A DNA stretch of 64,000 nt from Limibacter armeniacum (GTDB taxonomy: Bacteria; Bacteroidota; Bacteroidia; Cytophagales; Flammeovirgaceae), in assembly GCF_036880985.1 (NCBI RefSeq), contig NZ_JBAJNO010000008.1:496001-560000 (forward strand). Reading direction: 5' to 3'. Position 1 is the stretch's first letter; the number at the start of each line of letters is the position of its first letter. Below are positions 55,152-64,000 of this stretch, one piece after another. The notes below the pieces were generated by a model. It was not told where the DNA came from. It did not search any database and saw only the letters and a list, made by a program, of their open reading frames with translations. A program made the translations under genes and the position numbers.

Positions 55152-55187
55152 TCGTGTTTTATCCTAAATCTTTATTTAGTAGTTTTG
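55152..55187 (+). promoter_or_regulatory. nqr operon promoter
   Basis: The -7 box TAGTTTTG (55180-55187) fits TAnnTTTG. TTCGTGTTT at about 55151-55159 stands at the -33 position. The start would be near 55194, so NqrA begins at 55229 rather than at 55154. Confidence 0.6.
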
Positions 55188-55228
55188 CACCAAAATTTTG
55201 GAGCGTTAAAATTCTCACAGTATATCCA

Positions 55229-56584
55229 ATGTCTAAAAACATTCAACTGAAGAAAGGGTTTGACATCAAGCTGGTAGGGCAAGCGCAACCAAGCGTAGCC
55301 ACCATTGAGCAACCCGAAACATTCGCAGTAAAGCCTACTGATTTTGCAGGCTTTCAGAGACCAAAGGTATTGGTGAAGGAAGGAGATACCGTAAAAGCTG
55401 GTGACGTACTCTTCTTTGACAGAAAGCAAGAAGATGTAATGTACACAGCTCCTGTAAGCGGTGAAGTTGTTGAGATCAAGAGAGGTGCACAGCGTAAGCT
55501 ATTGGAAGTAATTATCTTGGCTGACAAACAAATCGAGTACAAGCAGTTTTCTGTTCCTTCTATTGCCGACCTGAGCCTTGAGCAGGCAAAAGCTACCATG
55601 CTGGAGTCTGGTGTATGGCCACAGATCGTGCAAAGACCATTTGCCGTTGTTGCAAACTCTGAAGTAACACCTAGAGCAGTCTTCATTTCAGGCTTTGATT
55701 CTCATCCACTGGCACCGGACTTCGAGTTCCTTTACAAAGGACAAGAGAAGTACCTGCAGGCTGGTATCGACGTATTGAAGAAATTCACTAGCGACGTTCA
55801 TGTGAACATTAACAGTGCAGCTTCTTCATCGATCTTTGCTAACCTGAATGGTGTAACAGTAAACAAGGTTAGCGGACCTCACCCTGCGGGTAACGTAGGT
55901 GTGCAGATTCACCACATTGCACCTATTGCTGGCGCAGAAGACGTGGTTTGGACGCTGAACCCAACTGGTCTGGCTCAGATTGGTAAACTGTTCACTGAAG
56001 GTATCTACGACACGAAGAAACTGGTAGCAATTGCTGGTTCGGAGGTAGAAAGCCCTGAGTATGTAGAAACTTATGGAGGTGCTCGCCTGAACAAGGTTGT
56101 AGCAGCTAAAGTGAAAAACAGTCACGTACGTATCATCTCAGGAAACGTACTGACAGGTGAATCAGTAGGTAAAGATGGTTACTTGGGTTACTATGACCAG
56201 CTTGTAACTGTGCTTCCAGAAGGCGATAAGCCAAGGTTCTTCCTGACTGATGGTTGGTTAGGCTTTATCACGGACCGTTTGAGCTTCCACAGAGCATTTG
56301 GTCTGTTGGGTGGTAAGAACAAGACTTACAAACTGGATACTTCACTGAACGGTGAGGAAAGAGCGTTTGTAATGACTGGTGCGTTTGAAAAAGTATTGCC
56401 AATGGATATTTACCCTACTTACCTGCTGAAAGCAATCATGGCAGGTGACTATGAGGAGATGGAAGCATTGGGTATTTACGAGGTCGCAGAGGAAGATCTG
56501 GCGCTTTGTGAGTTTATCGACGTGTCGAAGCATGACGTACAGGCAATGATCAGAGAAGGCATTGAAATGCTGAGATTGTCATAA
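55229..56584 (+). CDS. nqrA: Na+-translocating NADH:quinone reductase subunit A
   Basis: 451 residues beginning MSKNIQLKKGFDIKLVG, the conserved NqrA start. Family blocks are visible: FQRPKVLVKEGDTVKAGD, SGEVVEIKRGAQRKLLE, FISGFDSHPLAPDF, GPHPAGNVGVQIHHIAP and the C-terminal LALCEFIDVSKHDVQ. NqrA is the peripheral quinone-binding subunit of the sodium pump. First gene of nqrABCDE. Confidence 0.97.
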   Translation: MSKNIQLKKGFDIKLVGQAQPSVATIEQPETFAVKPTDFAGFQRPKVLVKEGDTVKAGDVLFFDRKQEDVMYTAPVSGEVVEIKRGAQRKLLEVIILADKQIEYKQFSVPSIADLSLEQAKATMLESGVWPQIVQRPFAVVANSEVTPRAVFISGFDSHPLAPDFEFLYKGQEKYLQAGIDVLKKFTSDVHVNINSAASSSIFANLNGVTVNKVSGPHPAGNVGVQIHHIAPIAGAEDVVWTLNPTGLAQIGKLFTEGIYDTKKLVAIAGSEVESPEYVETYGGARLNKVVAAKVKNSHVRIISGNVLTGESVGKDGYLGYYDQLVTVLPEGDKPRFFLTDGWLGFITDRLSFHRAFGLLGGKNKTYKLDTSLNGEERAFVMTGAFEKVLPMDIYPTYLLKAIMAGDYEEMEALGIYEVAEEDLALCEFIDVSKHDVQAMIREGIEMLRLS

Positions 56585-56659
56585 TTGCATTGTACAGACT
56601 TACTAATACAAGTTGGTTGAAACCGATTCGGTTTCAATAGTTTAAATATTAAAGAATAA

Positions 56660-57850
56660 ATGAAATTCTTACACGAAATACTGGAAAAACAAAAGCCAAT
56701 GTTCGAGAAGGGAGGTAAGCTAGAGAAGTTCTACTACCTTTTCGAGGCTGGTGAAACATTCCTGTTTACCCCTTCTACGGTAACGAAGAACAAGGGTGTT
56801 CAGGTAAGGGACGCCATTGACCTGAAGCGTATGATGATCACAGTAGTGATTGCCATGGTTCCTGCGCTGCTGTTCGGTATGTGGAACGTGGGTAACCTAC
56901 ACTATCAGGCAATTGGTGAAGCTGCAAGCTTTATGGAAAAGTTCCTGATTGGTTTGAAAGTTACTTTACCAATCATCTTGGTATCATATGCTGCGGGTGG
57001 TGCTGTTGAGGCTATCTTCGCAATTATGAGAAGACACCCAATCAACGAGGGCTTCCTGGTAACAGGTATGCTTGTTCCATTGGTGATGCCTCCAACCATT
57101 CCTTTGTGGCAAGTGGCTTTTGCGACTATCTTCGCTGTACTGATCGCTAAAGAGATCTTTGGTGGTACAGGTATGAACATCTTGAACGTAGCACTTACTG
57201 CTCGTGCTTTCCTTTACTTTGCTTACCCTCAGCAGATCTCAGGCGATAACGTTTGGGTTTACTTTGGTGATGCAGTGGCACAGGATGGTTACTCTGGTGC
57301 GACATTCTTGGGTCTTGCTCAAGCGGCAATCGGTTCAGGAACTGACGTGGTAGATTATGTAGCAAAAGGTTCATTTGACTTCAGTGCTATGAGCTTGTTC
57401 TTGGGTACAATCCCTGGTTCAATTGGTGAGACATCTACACTGATGTGTCTGATTGGTGCTGTTATTCTGATCGCAACTGGTGTAGGTAGTGCAAGAATCA
57501 TCATTGGTACTTTCACAGGTGCAGTTTTGATGGGTCTTATCATGAATGCATTCGGTGATGTGAACGAATACATGAATATGCCATTCTGGTATCACCTGAT
57601 CATTGGTGGTTTTGCATTTGGTGCGGTATTTATGGCAACAGACCCAGTTTCTGCGTCACACACTGGCACAGGTAAGTGGATCTACGGTATCCTAATCGGT
57701 ATCATGACAGTGATCATCCGTGTTTGGAACCCTGCATATCCAGAAGGTATCATGCTGGCAATCCTGCTGATGAACGTATTGGCACCACTGATCGATTTCT
57801 ATGTAGTACAAGCAAACAAAAACAGAAGATTAAAACGTGCAACAGTCTAA
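56660..57850 (+). CDS. nqrB: Na+-translocating NADH:quinone reductase subunit B
   Basis: 396 residues with about ten membrane helices. The covalent FMN threonine lies in DGYSGATFLG, and NIGVGT-like ion channel residues follow. NqrB carries FMN, riboflavin and the sodium path. It starts 75 bases after nqrA and overlaps nqrC by 14 bases. Confidence 0.97.
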   Translation: MKFLHEILEKQKPMFEKGGKLEKFYYLFEAGETFLFTPSTVTKNKGVQVRDAIDLKRMMITVVIAMVPALLFGMWNVGNLHYQAIGEAASFMEKFLIGLKVTLPIILVSYAAGGAVEAIFAIMRRHPINEGFLVTGMLVPLVMPPTIPLWQVAFATIFAVLIAKEIFGGTGMNILNVALTARAFLYFAYPQQISGDNVWVYFGDAVAQDGYSGATFLGLAQAAIGSGTDVVDYVAKGSFDFSAMSLFLGTIPGSIGETSTLMCLIGAVILIATGVGSARIIIGTFTGAVLMGLIMNAFGDVNEYMNMPFWYHLIIGGFAFGAVFMATDPVSASHTGTGKWIYGILIGIMTVIIRVWNPAYPEGIMLAILLMNVLAPLIDFYVVQANKNRRLKRATV

Positions 57851-58565
57851 CGGATATATCATCGGTTTCGCAGTGGCAATGACAGTAATCCTTGGCGGTT
57901 TGCTTTCATTCACTGCTGTATCGCTCAAGCCAAGACAGCAACATGAGATTGAGCTGGATACGAAAAAACAAATTCTGGCGTCAGTAGGCATTACTGGTGA
58001 AGACAAGATGAAGCTTTCAAACCTTTTCGATGAGAAGGTAGAGGCAGTTGTTGTTAACGCCGCAGGTGAGCAGGTTGACTACTCAGGCAATGTGCTTAAG
58101 CTGAACGTTCAGAAAGAGTGGAAAAAGAAAAACGCTGCTGAAAAACTTCTGCCTGTTTACAAGGTGAAAGGTGATGACGGCAAAGTTTCATCATATATTT
58201 TCCCTGTTTACGGTTACGGACTTTGGAATGAAATCTGGGGTTACGTTGCTTTGGAAGCTGACCTGAACACTGTAAAAGGTGTTGTGTTTGACCACAAAGG
58301 TGAAACGCCAGGTTTGGGTGCTAGAATCGCTTCAGAGCAGATTCAGGACCGTTACGTAGGCAAGAAAATTAAAGACAACAGTGACTTGAAAGGTGTAGTA
58401 ATGCTGAAAGGTGAAGGTAATGCTAACGTTGACGATTACCACGTTGACGGTATGTCAGGTGCTACCCTTACAGCCAACGGTCTGAACAAGATGGTTGTGA
58501 ACTACATGGAGCTTTACAAGTCATACATGTCAAAAGCTAAAGGAACTGCTGCAGTTCTGAACTAA
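57837..58565 (+). CDS. nqrC: Na+-translocating NADH:quinone reductase subunit C
   Basis: 242 residues. A GTG start at 57837 within the end of nqrB opens the membrane anchor (GYIIGFAVAMTVILGGLL). The covalent FMN threonine lies in DGMSGATLTANG near residue 210. It faces the periplasm and passes electrons to NqrB. The overlap implies translational coupling. Confidence 0.97.
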   Translation: MQQSNGYIIGFAVAMTVILGGLLSFTAVSLKPRQQHEIELDTKKQILASVGITGEDKMKLSNLFDEKVEAVVVNAAGEQVDYSGNVLKLNVQKEWKKKNAAEKLLPVYKVKGDDGKVSSYIFPVYGYGLWNEIWGYVALEADLNTVKGVVFDHKGETPGLGARIASEQIQDRYVGKKIKDNSDLKGVVMLKGEGNANVDDYHVDGMSGATLTANGLNKMVVNYMELYKSYMSKAKGTAAVLN

Positions 58566-58647
58566 TTTCAGCAGCCTTGTTCCCAATATTTACTTTCTGA
58601 AATTATTTCGGGGTAACCGGAATCATTTAGTAAAAGAATTTGAAAAA

Positions 58648-59295
58648 ATGAGTACAGAAACTGCAGAAGTAAAAAAGTCTGAGGCGTTGCTGTCAAAGAG
58701 AAGAAAAGGGATCATCACTGACCCTCTCGATGATAACAACCCCGTAACGGTACAGGTACTTGGTATCTGTTCTGCCCTGGCGGTAACTTCAAAGTTGGAG
58801 CCGACGCTGGTTATGTCAATTTCCGTAATGTTCGTGGTTGTATTCTCCAACCTGATCATTTCATTGCTGAGAAACGCAATTCCTCAGCGTATCCGTATCA
58901 TCGTTCAGTTGGGTATTGTAGCCTCTCTGGTAATTATCGTAGACCAGGTGCTGAAAGCTTATCTTTACGATGTATCTAAAATTGTAGGTGTTTACGTAGG
59001 TCTGATCATTACCAACTGTATTGTAATGGGGCGTCTGGAAGCATTTGCAATGGGTAATAAGCCTTATGACTCAATCCTTGATGGATTTGGTTCTTCATTT
59101 GGTTATGCTTGGGTGATCTTGGTAGTTGCCTTCTTCAGGGAACTATTGGGTAACGGTACCCTGTTTGATTTCCAAGTAATGCCTGATGCTTTCCCTAAAG
59201 TAGGTCTGATGACATCTCCAGTAGGTGCATTTATCATCATCGGTCTGCTGATCTGGGTACAGCGTTGGAGAAACGGATATGTAGAAGCGGAGTAA
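58648..59295 (+). CDS. nqrD: Na+-translocating NADH:quinone reductase subunit D
   Basis: 215 residues with six membrane helices. The two cysteines that contribute to the buried iron-sulfur centre lie in LGICSALAVTSK and TNCIVMGRLEAFA. Paralogous to NqrE. It is preceded by an 82-base gap after nqrC and followed by a short repeat-rich gap. Confidence 0.97.
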   Translation: MSTETAEVKKSEALLSKRRKGIITDPLDDNNPVTVQVLGICSALAVTSKLEPTLVMSISVMFVVVFSNLIISLLRNAIPQRIRIIVQLGIVASLVIIVDQVLKAYLYDVSKIVGVYVGLIITNCIVMGRLEAFAMGNKPYDSILDGFGSSFGYAWVILVVAFFRELLGNGTLFDFQVMPDAFPKVGLMTSPVGAFIIIGLLIWVQRWRNGYVEAE

Positions 59296-59386
59296 GAAAA
59301 CTTAGATAAGAGATAGGAGATATAAGGCGTGAGAAAAGCGTCTCATGTCTAGAATCTCAAGTCTCAAATCTCAAAAAATAGAAACA

Positions 59387-60001
59387 ATGGATTTAATAAA
59401 CCTCGGTATAAAGTCGATTTTTATCGAAAACATGATCTTCGCTTACTTCCTGGGTATGTGTTCATACTTGGCAGTATCGAAGAAGGTGTCGACGGCGATG
59501 GGTCTAGGTCTTGCGGTAACATTCGTATTGACACTGACTGTACCTATCAACTGGGCGATCAACGAGTACGTACTGAAAGAAGGTGCTTTGGCTTGGATCG
59601 GTCCTCAGTTTGCAAACGTTGACCTGACATTCCTGCAATTCATCATGTTTATTGCAGTAATTGCTTCATTCGTACAGTTGGTAGAGATGATCGTTGAGAA
59701 AGTATCTCCAGCACTTTACGGGTCGTTGGGTATCTTCCTTCCACTGATTGCAGTAAACTGTTCAATCTTGGGTGCTTCATTCTTTATGGTACCTAAAGAC
59801 TACACAACTCCAGTTGAGCCTATCGTTTACGGTTTCTCTTCAGGTATTGGTTGGTTATTGGCAATCATCGCGTTGGCGGCTATCCGTGAGAAGATGAAGT
59901 ATTCTAACGTACCAGGTCCTTTGAAAGGCTTGGGCATTACGTTCATCATCACAGGTCTTATGGGCCTTGCATTTATGTCATTCATGGGTATTTCTCTGTA
60001 A
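59387..60001 (+). CDS. nqrE: Na+-translocating NADH:quinone reductase subunit E
   Basis: 204 residues from the ATG at 59387 ([23 protein letters not shown]). An earlier in-frame start at 59345 would translate the repeat-rich gap. The conserved cysteines lie in MCSYLAVSK and [10 protein letters not shown]. It forms the other half of the NqrD/E iron-sulfur site. The last gene of the operon: a terminator follows and no nqrF is present. Confidence 0.97.
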   Translation: MDLINLGIKSIFIENMIFAYFLGMCSYLAVSKKVSTAMGLGLAVTFVLTLTVPINWAINEYVLKEGALAWIGPQFANVDLTFLQFIMFIAVIASFVQLVEMIVEKVSPALYGSLGIFLPLIAVNCSILGASFFMVPKDYTTPVEPIVYGFSSGIGWLLAIIALAAIREKMKYSNVPGPLKGLGITFIITGLMGLAFMSFMGISL

Positions 60002-60027
60002 GAAGTACTTTAAGACATATATTTTCT

Positions 60028-60063
60028 AAACCGCTATCTGATTTTCGAATCGGGTAGCGGTTT
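60028..60063 (+). terminator. nqr operon terminator
   Basis: AAACCGCTATC pairs with GGTAGCGGTTT around ATTTTCGAATC, with a run of seven T. It closes the operon after nqrE. Confidence 0.88.
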
Positions 60064-60228
60064 TTTTATGTCCAATACAGAAGTAAGAATGTTATTCGCT
60101 ACGCATTTACCAAATAGTACAAATAATAAGCGGAGTGTGCTTGTAGTATGTCTGTTTATCAATACCTTATATAGGTAGAATTACATTTTAACCTATTCAT
60201 TGTTAGAAAACTAAAACCCAAACCCAAA

Positions 60229-61071
60229 ATGAGAAAACTAACATTATTATTGCTGTACTGGTGTGTTCCGCTGTTTATAGGTTGCTCTGATGAATTCCCT
60301 CCCAAAGGTGCTGATGAAACAGAAATAGTCCCTCCCTTGACGTTAAAAACTTTGACTTTAGGAGACGTAGGTGGTGATATTACCTTAACCCATCAGTACG
60401 CATTTGACGAAGGATTGCTTATAGGTGTGAGAGTGACGGATTTTGAAGATGGGGTGTCTGTATATGAAGTCAATTATGCGCTTGAATACAAGGAAGAGCA
60501 GTTAGTGAAAGTCATCAAGTTTGAGGGAAATGAAGCTTTTGTTTTTGAAATAACCTACGGTGAAGAGCAAATTGAAGTGAATGCAAAAGATTATCAGGAT
60601 GTGATGGTGTACGACCTTTCCAATGGTTATATATCAAGAATCGCGTACTATTACCAGATCGGTGGTGTATTGACTAAGAGGAGTTATGAAGAGACTTTTA
60701 GTTATGATGGGAAAGGGAATCTTCTTGAGAAGACGCTTGATTATTCATCTGATAAGTATGTTACGACCTATACTTATGATGATATGATAAATCCATTTCT
60801 GGTTTTGGGGAAAGACCATATTACCCGTTTTATGGTCAATCAGATATTGGGATATGATGGGTTGATAGTCCCTTTAGGTAAAAATAATATTCTGGAGCAT
60901 GTAGAAAGCCATATTGTTGAAGGGGTGGATAATACTACAGCAGAAAGTTACCGATTTCGCTTTAACTACCTTTATAACGAAGAAGGATTACCCTCCAAGC
61001 TTATTTTTAGTGACATGTATGATGTGACTGAAATCATGTACCTGTATAGTAGGAATGAACTCAACCTGTAA
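60229..61071 (+). CDS. Lipoprotein with YD-repeat-like sequence, paralog 1
   Basis: 280 residues. Signal ending PLFIGCSDEF with a lipid-anchor cysteine and acidic residues after it. The mature part holds short beta units such as LEYKEEQLVKVIKF and FSYDGKGNLLEKTLDY, then YDDMINPF. This is the pattern of DUF4595-like Bacteroidota lipoproteins. The next gene is a diverged paralog with the same layout. Function unknown. Confidence 0.75.
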   Translation: MRKLTLLLLYWCVPLFIGCSDEFPPKGADETEIVPPLTLKTLTLGDVGGDITLTHQYAFDEGLLIGVRVTDFEDGVSVYEVNYALEYKEEQLVKVIKFEGNEAFVFEITYGEEQIEVNAKDYQDVMVYDLSNGYISRIAYYYQIGGVLTKRSYEETFSYDGKGNLLEKTLDYSSDKYVTTYTYDDMINPFLVLGKDHITRFMVNQILGYDGLIVPLGKNNILEHVESHIVEGVDNTTAESYRFRFNYLYNEEGLPSKLIFSDMYDVTEIMYLYSRNELNL

Positions 61072-61131
61072 AGTTTGGGGACACTATAAGGTTTTCTGGG
61101 CAATGTAATAAATCTGTTGAAGGATACAGGT

Positions 61132-61170
61132 AAAACCACTTTTAGGGTATATTTCTTAAAAGTGGTTTTT
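61132..61170 (+). terminator. Terminator between the two lipoprotein paralogs
   Basis: AAAACCACTTTTA and TAAAAGTGGTTTT form a 13-bp stem followed by TTTTACTTTTTC. The two paralogs are thus transcribed separately. The remaining gap to 61415 shows no gene. Confidence 0.85.
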
Positions 61171-61415
61171 ACTTTTTCTATTAAAACAGCTGAATATAAG
61201 GACCGCTTTATACAAACAGAATCTGTAAGAAATACATAAGAGGTGTTGGTTTGTTTTTTAGAAACAGCGTGTTAAGGACTTGAACTTACCTGCAAGATAC
61301 TATTGGTTTTTAGGGACTTTTTGGGCATTGAATCAGGTTTGGTTAGACTTGAATAGTTGGCGAAGGGAATTCATCCTGCCATCAAATATTCGTAAAAAAC
61401 AAAACCCAACCTGAA

Positions 61416-62324
61416 ATGAAAAAGCTTTATTATTTATTAATGATATTGGGCATCCTGTCCTTTACAGCATGTTCGGAAGATGACTCATCTGATGGAGGAG
61501 GATCAAATGTGACACCATCCCTGACAATAAGTGAGATCGAAGAAGAGGAAGAGTATAAGGAAGTTTACAGTTACTCAAATGACAAGCTTGTCTCCATTGG
61601 GTATTATTATTTTGATAATGCATATGTTCTGGAAGAAGAAATCTCATTCGAGTATGATAATGAGAACAGGATTTCAAAGATCACTTCTAATGATGAGGAA
61701 GAGGAAATGATTACAATCTTGACAGTGTCCTATGATGGTGATAAAATCAAGGATGTAACCATGGAAATAGAAACCCAAAGCATTACAGCTGAAGTGTTTG
61801 AAGAGAAGAAAAGGAAAAACTTTTTAATGACTCACCTTAAACCAATTCCATCGAATTATAGAGTAGCTGAAAGTGTATTGACAGGAACAGCAACTTTTGT
61901 TTATTCAGGTAACCTAATCACTAAAATGACTTTTACTCCAAGTGAAGATTTTGCTGAATTTATTGATCCAATAGAGCAAGTCTTAAGTTATGATGGTGAT
62001 GAGAACTTGAAAAAGGTTGTGATTACTGATGAAGAGTCTACTTCTAGTTTGGAAATGACTTACGATACAAAAGTGAGCCCTTACTTGGTCTTTGGTTCTT
62101 ATAATAACCGTTTCCTTGCTGGAATGGTTGCTGGTGAAAGCAGTGCCTCTTTTTACATGAGTAAGCACAATGTAACCTCTATTAATACCAAGTATGAAGA
62201 AACGGGATATTCTGAAGAGTTTAATACCACTTTTGAATACAGCTTTAATGAGGAAGAGCTTCCTGTACAGCTGAGTTGGTCTGATGATGCTGATGATACA
62301 GGAACAGTTGTGATAAGGTACTAA
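61416..62324 (+). CDS. Lipoprotein with YD-repeat-like sequence, paralog 2
   Basis: 302 residues. Signal ending ILSFTACSEDDSSDGGG, with a lipid-anchor cysteine and an acidic surface-export-like stretch. Units such as FEYDNENRISKITS, LSYDGDENLKKVVI and MTYDTKVSPYLVFG parallel those of the upstream paralog. The region just before both start codons is also alike (CAAAACCCAACCTGAA). The two probably arose by tandem duplication. Function unknown. Confidence 0.75.
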   Translation: MKKLYYLLMILGILSFTACSEDDSSDGGGSNVTPSLTISEIEEEEEYKEVYSYSNDKLVSIGYYYFDNAYVLEEEISFEYDNENRISKITSNDEEEEMITILTVSYDGDKIKDVTMEIETQSITAEVFEEKKRKNFLMTHLKPIPSNYRVAESVLTGTATFVYSGNLITKMTFTPSEDFAEFIDPIEQVLSYDGDENLKKVVITDEESTSSLEMTYDTKVSPYLVFGSYNNRFLAGMVAGESSASFYMSKHNVTSINTKYEETGYSEEFNTTFEYSFNEEELPVQLSWSDDADDTGTVVIRY

Positions 62325-62341
62325 GCAACCATAGTACAAAA

Positions 62342-62377
62342 GAGCCCTGATACGAATTTAAGTGTGTATCAGGGCTC
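62342..62377. terminator. Bidirectional terminator
   Basis: GAGCCCTGATAC pairs with GTATCAGGGCTC, between the convergent lipoprotein and 62386 genes. Confidence 0.85.
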
Positions 62378-62385
62378 CTTTGTGA

Positions 62386-62646
62386 TTAAAGCTGTACTTT
62401 CAGTGTATTGATCGTTTCTATGGCTTTTTGCTTGTTCTTTTCAGCTTGAGCATTGCCATCTACATTCATGTCAGATAATGCCGTCTCAACCTTGCTTACA
62501 ATATCCTTTAATACTTCAGGAGTAATAGCATCGTTCATTTTCAGGAAAGCAAAGGCCTGCTGAATTAGCATGGCAATGTTGTTTTCGTTTTCGGCAGTCA
62601 TGATCTGTGCCTTGAACTGTTCGGCAATTGCTTTTTCGTCAAACAT
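62386..62646 (-). CDS. Small helical hypothetical protein
   Basis: 86 residues, all helical and acidic, without cysteine, signal or membrane segment. Sequence such as QFKAQIMTAENENNIAMLIQQAF and VSKVETALSDMN suggests a helical bundle. No family recognised. Monocistronic. Confidence 0.65.
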   Translation of the reverse strand: MFDEKAIAEQFKAQIMTAENENNIAMLIQQAFAFLKMNDAITPEVLKDIVSKVETALSDMNVDGNAQAEKNKQKAIETINTLKVQL

Positions 62647-62738
62647 ATTATCTTTTTTGTCGGTTGAAAATATTCTGAATCTTGAAAAGGCGTAAAAATA
62701 GTAGTTTACACCATAAAATGCTGTTGAAGGACAACAAA

Positions 62739-62771
62739 AAATCCCTGTTGCGGTATAGGCAACAGGGATTT
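62739..62771 (-). terminator. Terminator of the T9SS-sorted protein gene
   Basis: AAATCCCTGTTGC pairs perfectly with GCAACAGGGATTT, 7-base loop, 26 bases past the stop on the minus strand, with T-rich sequence after it. Confidence 0.88.
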
Positions 62772-62796
62772 GTTTGTAGTAACCGTCATAGTCTTA

Positions 62797-63216
62797 TTAC
62801 TTGACGATAAATTTCTTGGTCACTCTCTCAGCCCCGTTCTTTAAGGTGAGGAAGTACAGTCCTTGTTTCAGTTCTTCTTTTGGCGTAATAACGAATGCCA
62901 TATTGTTGGTCACGCTTTTGAGAAGTGTTCTGTAGACTACATTCCCAATTGAGTTGTAGACAGTTATTTCAAGGAAATGATTCAAATTAGCGCCAGTGAT
63001 ATTAACTTTTACCTCTTTGGTTGTAGTTGGATTTGGAGTGACGCTGAAATCCAGCGATTTGTCCAATGGCGTTATATCTGTACTCTCATCCACCTCGATC
63101 ATCCCAAACTCATCATAATGGAGAGTGCTAGAAGCATGGGTGTACCCCGACATAAGCGTTATGCAGAGTAGGCAAATGCCAAGGCACTTCACATAGATCG
63201 AGTGAAGTTTCATCAT
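62797..63216 (-). CDS. Small secreted protein with T9SS C-terminal sorting domain
   Basis: 139 residues. Signal peptide (CLGICLLCITLMSGYTHA), a short linker and then a complete type A T9SS sorting domain: FSVTPNPTTTKEVKVNI, EITVYNSIGNVVYRT and LKQGLYFLTLKNGAERVTKKFIVK. Almost the entire mature protein is the sorting domain, which normally directs a larger cargo through the T9SS. It may be a remnant or a small surface peptide. Confidence 0.82.
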   Translation of the reverse strand: MMKLHSIYVKCLGICLLCITLMSGYTHASSTLHYDEFGMIEVDESTDITPLDKSLDFSVTPNPTTTKEVKVNITGANLNHFLEITVYNSIGNVVYRTLLKSVTNNMAFVITPKEELKQGLYFLTLKNGAERVTKKFIVK

Positions 63217-63379
63217 GATATTAATGTATTTGTATAGCTTATAGAGATTGTTTTTTTGTTAAAAAATGGATACTTACGATACAATATTCTCAAAAAAAGG
63301 AAGGATTGCAAAAGTTTAACTACGTTTAACAGAGTATTTTATGCAATTTTTTCCTTCCTTTATTTCGGTGTTTAGACCG

Positions 63380-63877
63380 TTAGGAAGCTACCTGTTTGAG
63401 GTATCGCTTGAGCCATGTATTTTCCATTTCCACTTGCCAGCGAGACCTAAATTCTGACAGATTCTGAACAGTATTGTCAAATGTGATGGAAGTTCCTTCT
63501 AACTCACCATCAGCTACGGCTTGTTTGATAGCAGTCATAGGAAGTGTAAAGACTTTGCCTTCTGTTTGGAATGCAATATCCGTTCTGCTAAATAAGCTGA
63601 TGCTTAAGCTCTGTTCTATTCCTCTTATTAGGTCCACAGACTTGTCTATAGAGCATCCGGTTGGCGAGTGGTGGTCTTGGTCCACTGCTAGAATAATAAA
63701 CCGATTATAGGCTACCAAAAAGCTTGCAGCAAGAGGAGCACCATGTGCTTCCCAGTTTTCTGTAAACTTTTCCAGTAAAACGGAAATATCTGCAACTTCG
63801 CTATCTGTTAGTTCCCTATCTGATTGGTAAATCCATACCCTGGCACTGTCAGGCAGTGTATCAAATGGTTTGTACAT
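63380..63877 (-). CDS. Conserved Bacteroidota hypothetical protein
   Basis: 165 residues from MYKPFDTLPDSARVWIYQSDR, a start I remember as conserved in Bacteroidota proteins often mislabelled ABC transporter ATPase. There is no P-loop. The motifs W..HG.PL.ASF and DQ..HSPTGCSIDKSV are visible. An upstream ATG at 63964 adds residues unlike the family. Function unknown. Confidence 0.7.
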   Translation of the reverse strand: MYKPFDTLPDSARVWIYQSDRELTDSEVADISVLLEKFTENWEAHGAPLAASFLVAYNRFIILAVDQDHHSPTGCSIDKSVDLIRGIEQSLSISLFSRTDIAFQTEGKVFTLPMTAIKQAVADGELEGTSITFDNTVQNLSEFRSRWQVEMENTWLKRYLKQVAS

Positions 63878-64000
63878 ATAGTTATTCTTTTTTGTGTTGA
63901 AATCTTGCTTGATGTAATTATACAACGGTATAATCACATGAAAGTTCTGAACACAAAGGTGCAATATATTTTGAATAGGATAATTAGTGGATAGGACATT

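Overview
The window looks like a chromosomal segment of a marine-type Bacteroidota, probably order Cytophagales. The evidence is a SusC/SusD pair, a type IX secretion (T9SS) PorZ-like protein with T9SS sorting tails, LytTR regulators, a sodium-pumping NQR operon, an exosortase/MSEP-CTERM pair, few Shine-Dalgarno sites, and several promoters of the Bacteroidota form TAnnTTTG. No tRNA, rRNA or CRISPR array was seen.

Layout. 1-2010: a LytS/LytR two-component pair whose regulator is cut off after its receiver domain. It abuts a reverse-strand gene fragment, a membrane-protein gene and a lone attC-like site. 2212-10656: a zinc alcohol dehydrogenase, then a reverse-strand unit of SusC receptor, SusD lipoprotein, Calx-beta-like lipoprotein and a di-heme peroxidase. 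11098-16575: a TPR membrane protein and an exosortase operon (exosortase, MSEP-CTERM substrate and a third unknown gene). 16757-26935: esterase, barrel protein, LytTR regulator, LysE exporter, MarR/OsmC, catalase-peroxidase KatG, nitrilase-like hydrolase, AraC regulator and ChrA chromate transporter. 26936-28470: repeat-rich DNA and a reverse-strand gene with an IS30-type HTH fused to an aromatic-rich tail.

The most interesting part is 28751-36036. It has the structure of an integron gene-cassette array with no integrase in sight. Each cassette starts with a GTT-type core. Its 3' end carries the exact reverse complement of that start (7-10 bases), followed by a long imperfect hairpin with bulged bases. 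The cassettes encode a sirtuin, a CPBP membrane protease, a secreted protein, a small membrane protein (broken by an IS4-family element with a 9-bp target duplication), an unknown protein and another small membrane protein. Between them sits a recurring cassette of about 600 bp without a convincing gene, in two complete and two 5'-truncated copies. A diverged copy of its attC lies at 1920-2009 on the other strand, beside the truncated lytR. This suggests that cassette DNA moves or recombines elsewhere in the chromosome.

36122-64000 is mostly ordinary. It holds small unknown genes, an aldo/keto reductase, AraC regulator, arylamine N-acetyltransferase, FabG, an SDR, a 2H phosphoesterase and a gamma-glutamylcyclotransferase-like gene. 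Then come a thioredoxin, an M23 peptidase, and MarR with YceI sharing operator palindromes. A TonB receptor follows behind a TPP riboswitch (probable thiamin uptake), then PorZ, nqrABCDE closed by a terminator with no nqrF, two paralogous lipoproteins, a small T9SS-sorted protein and conserved hypotheticals.
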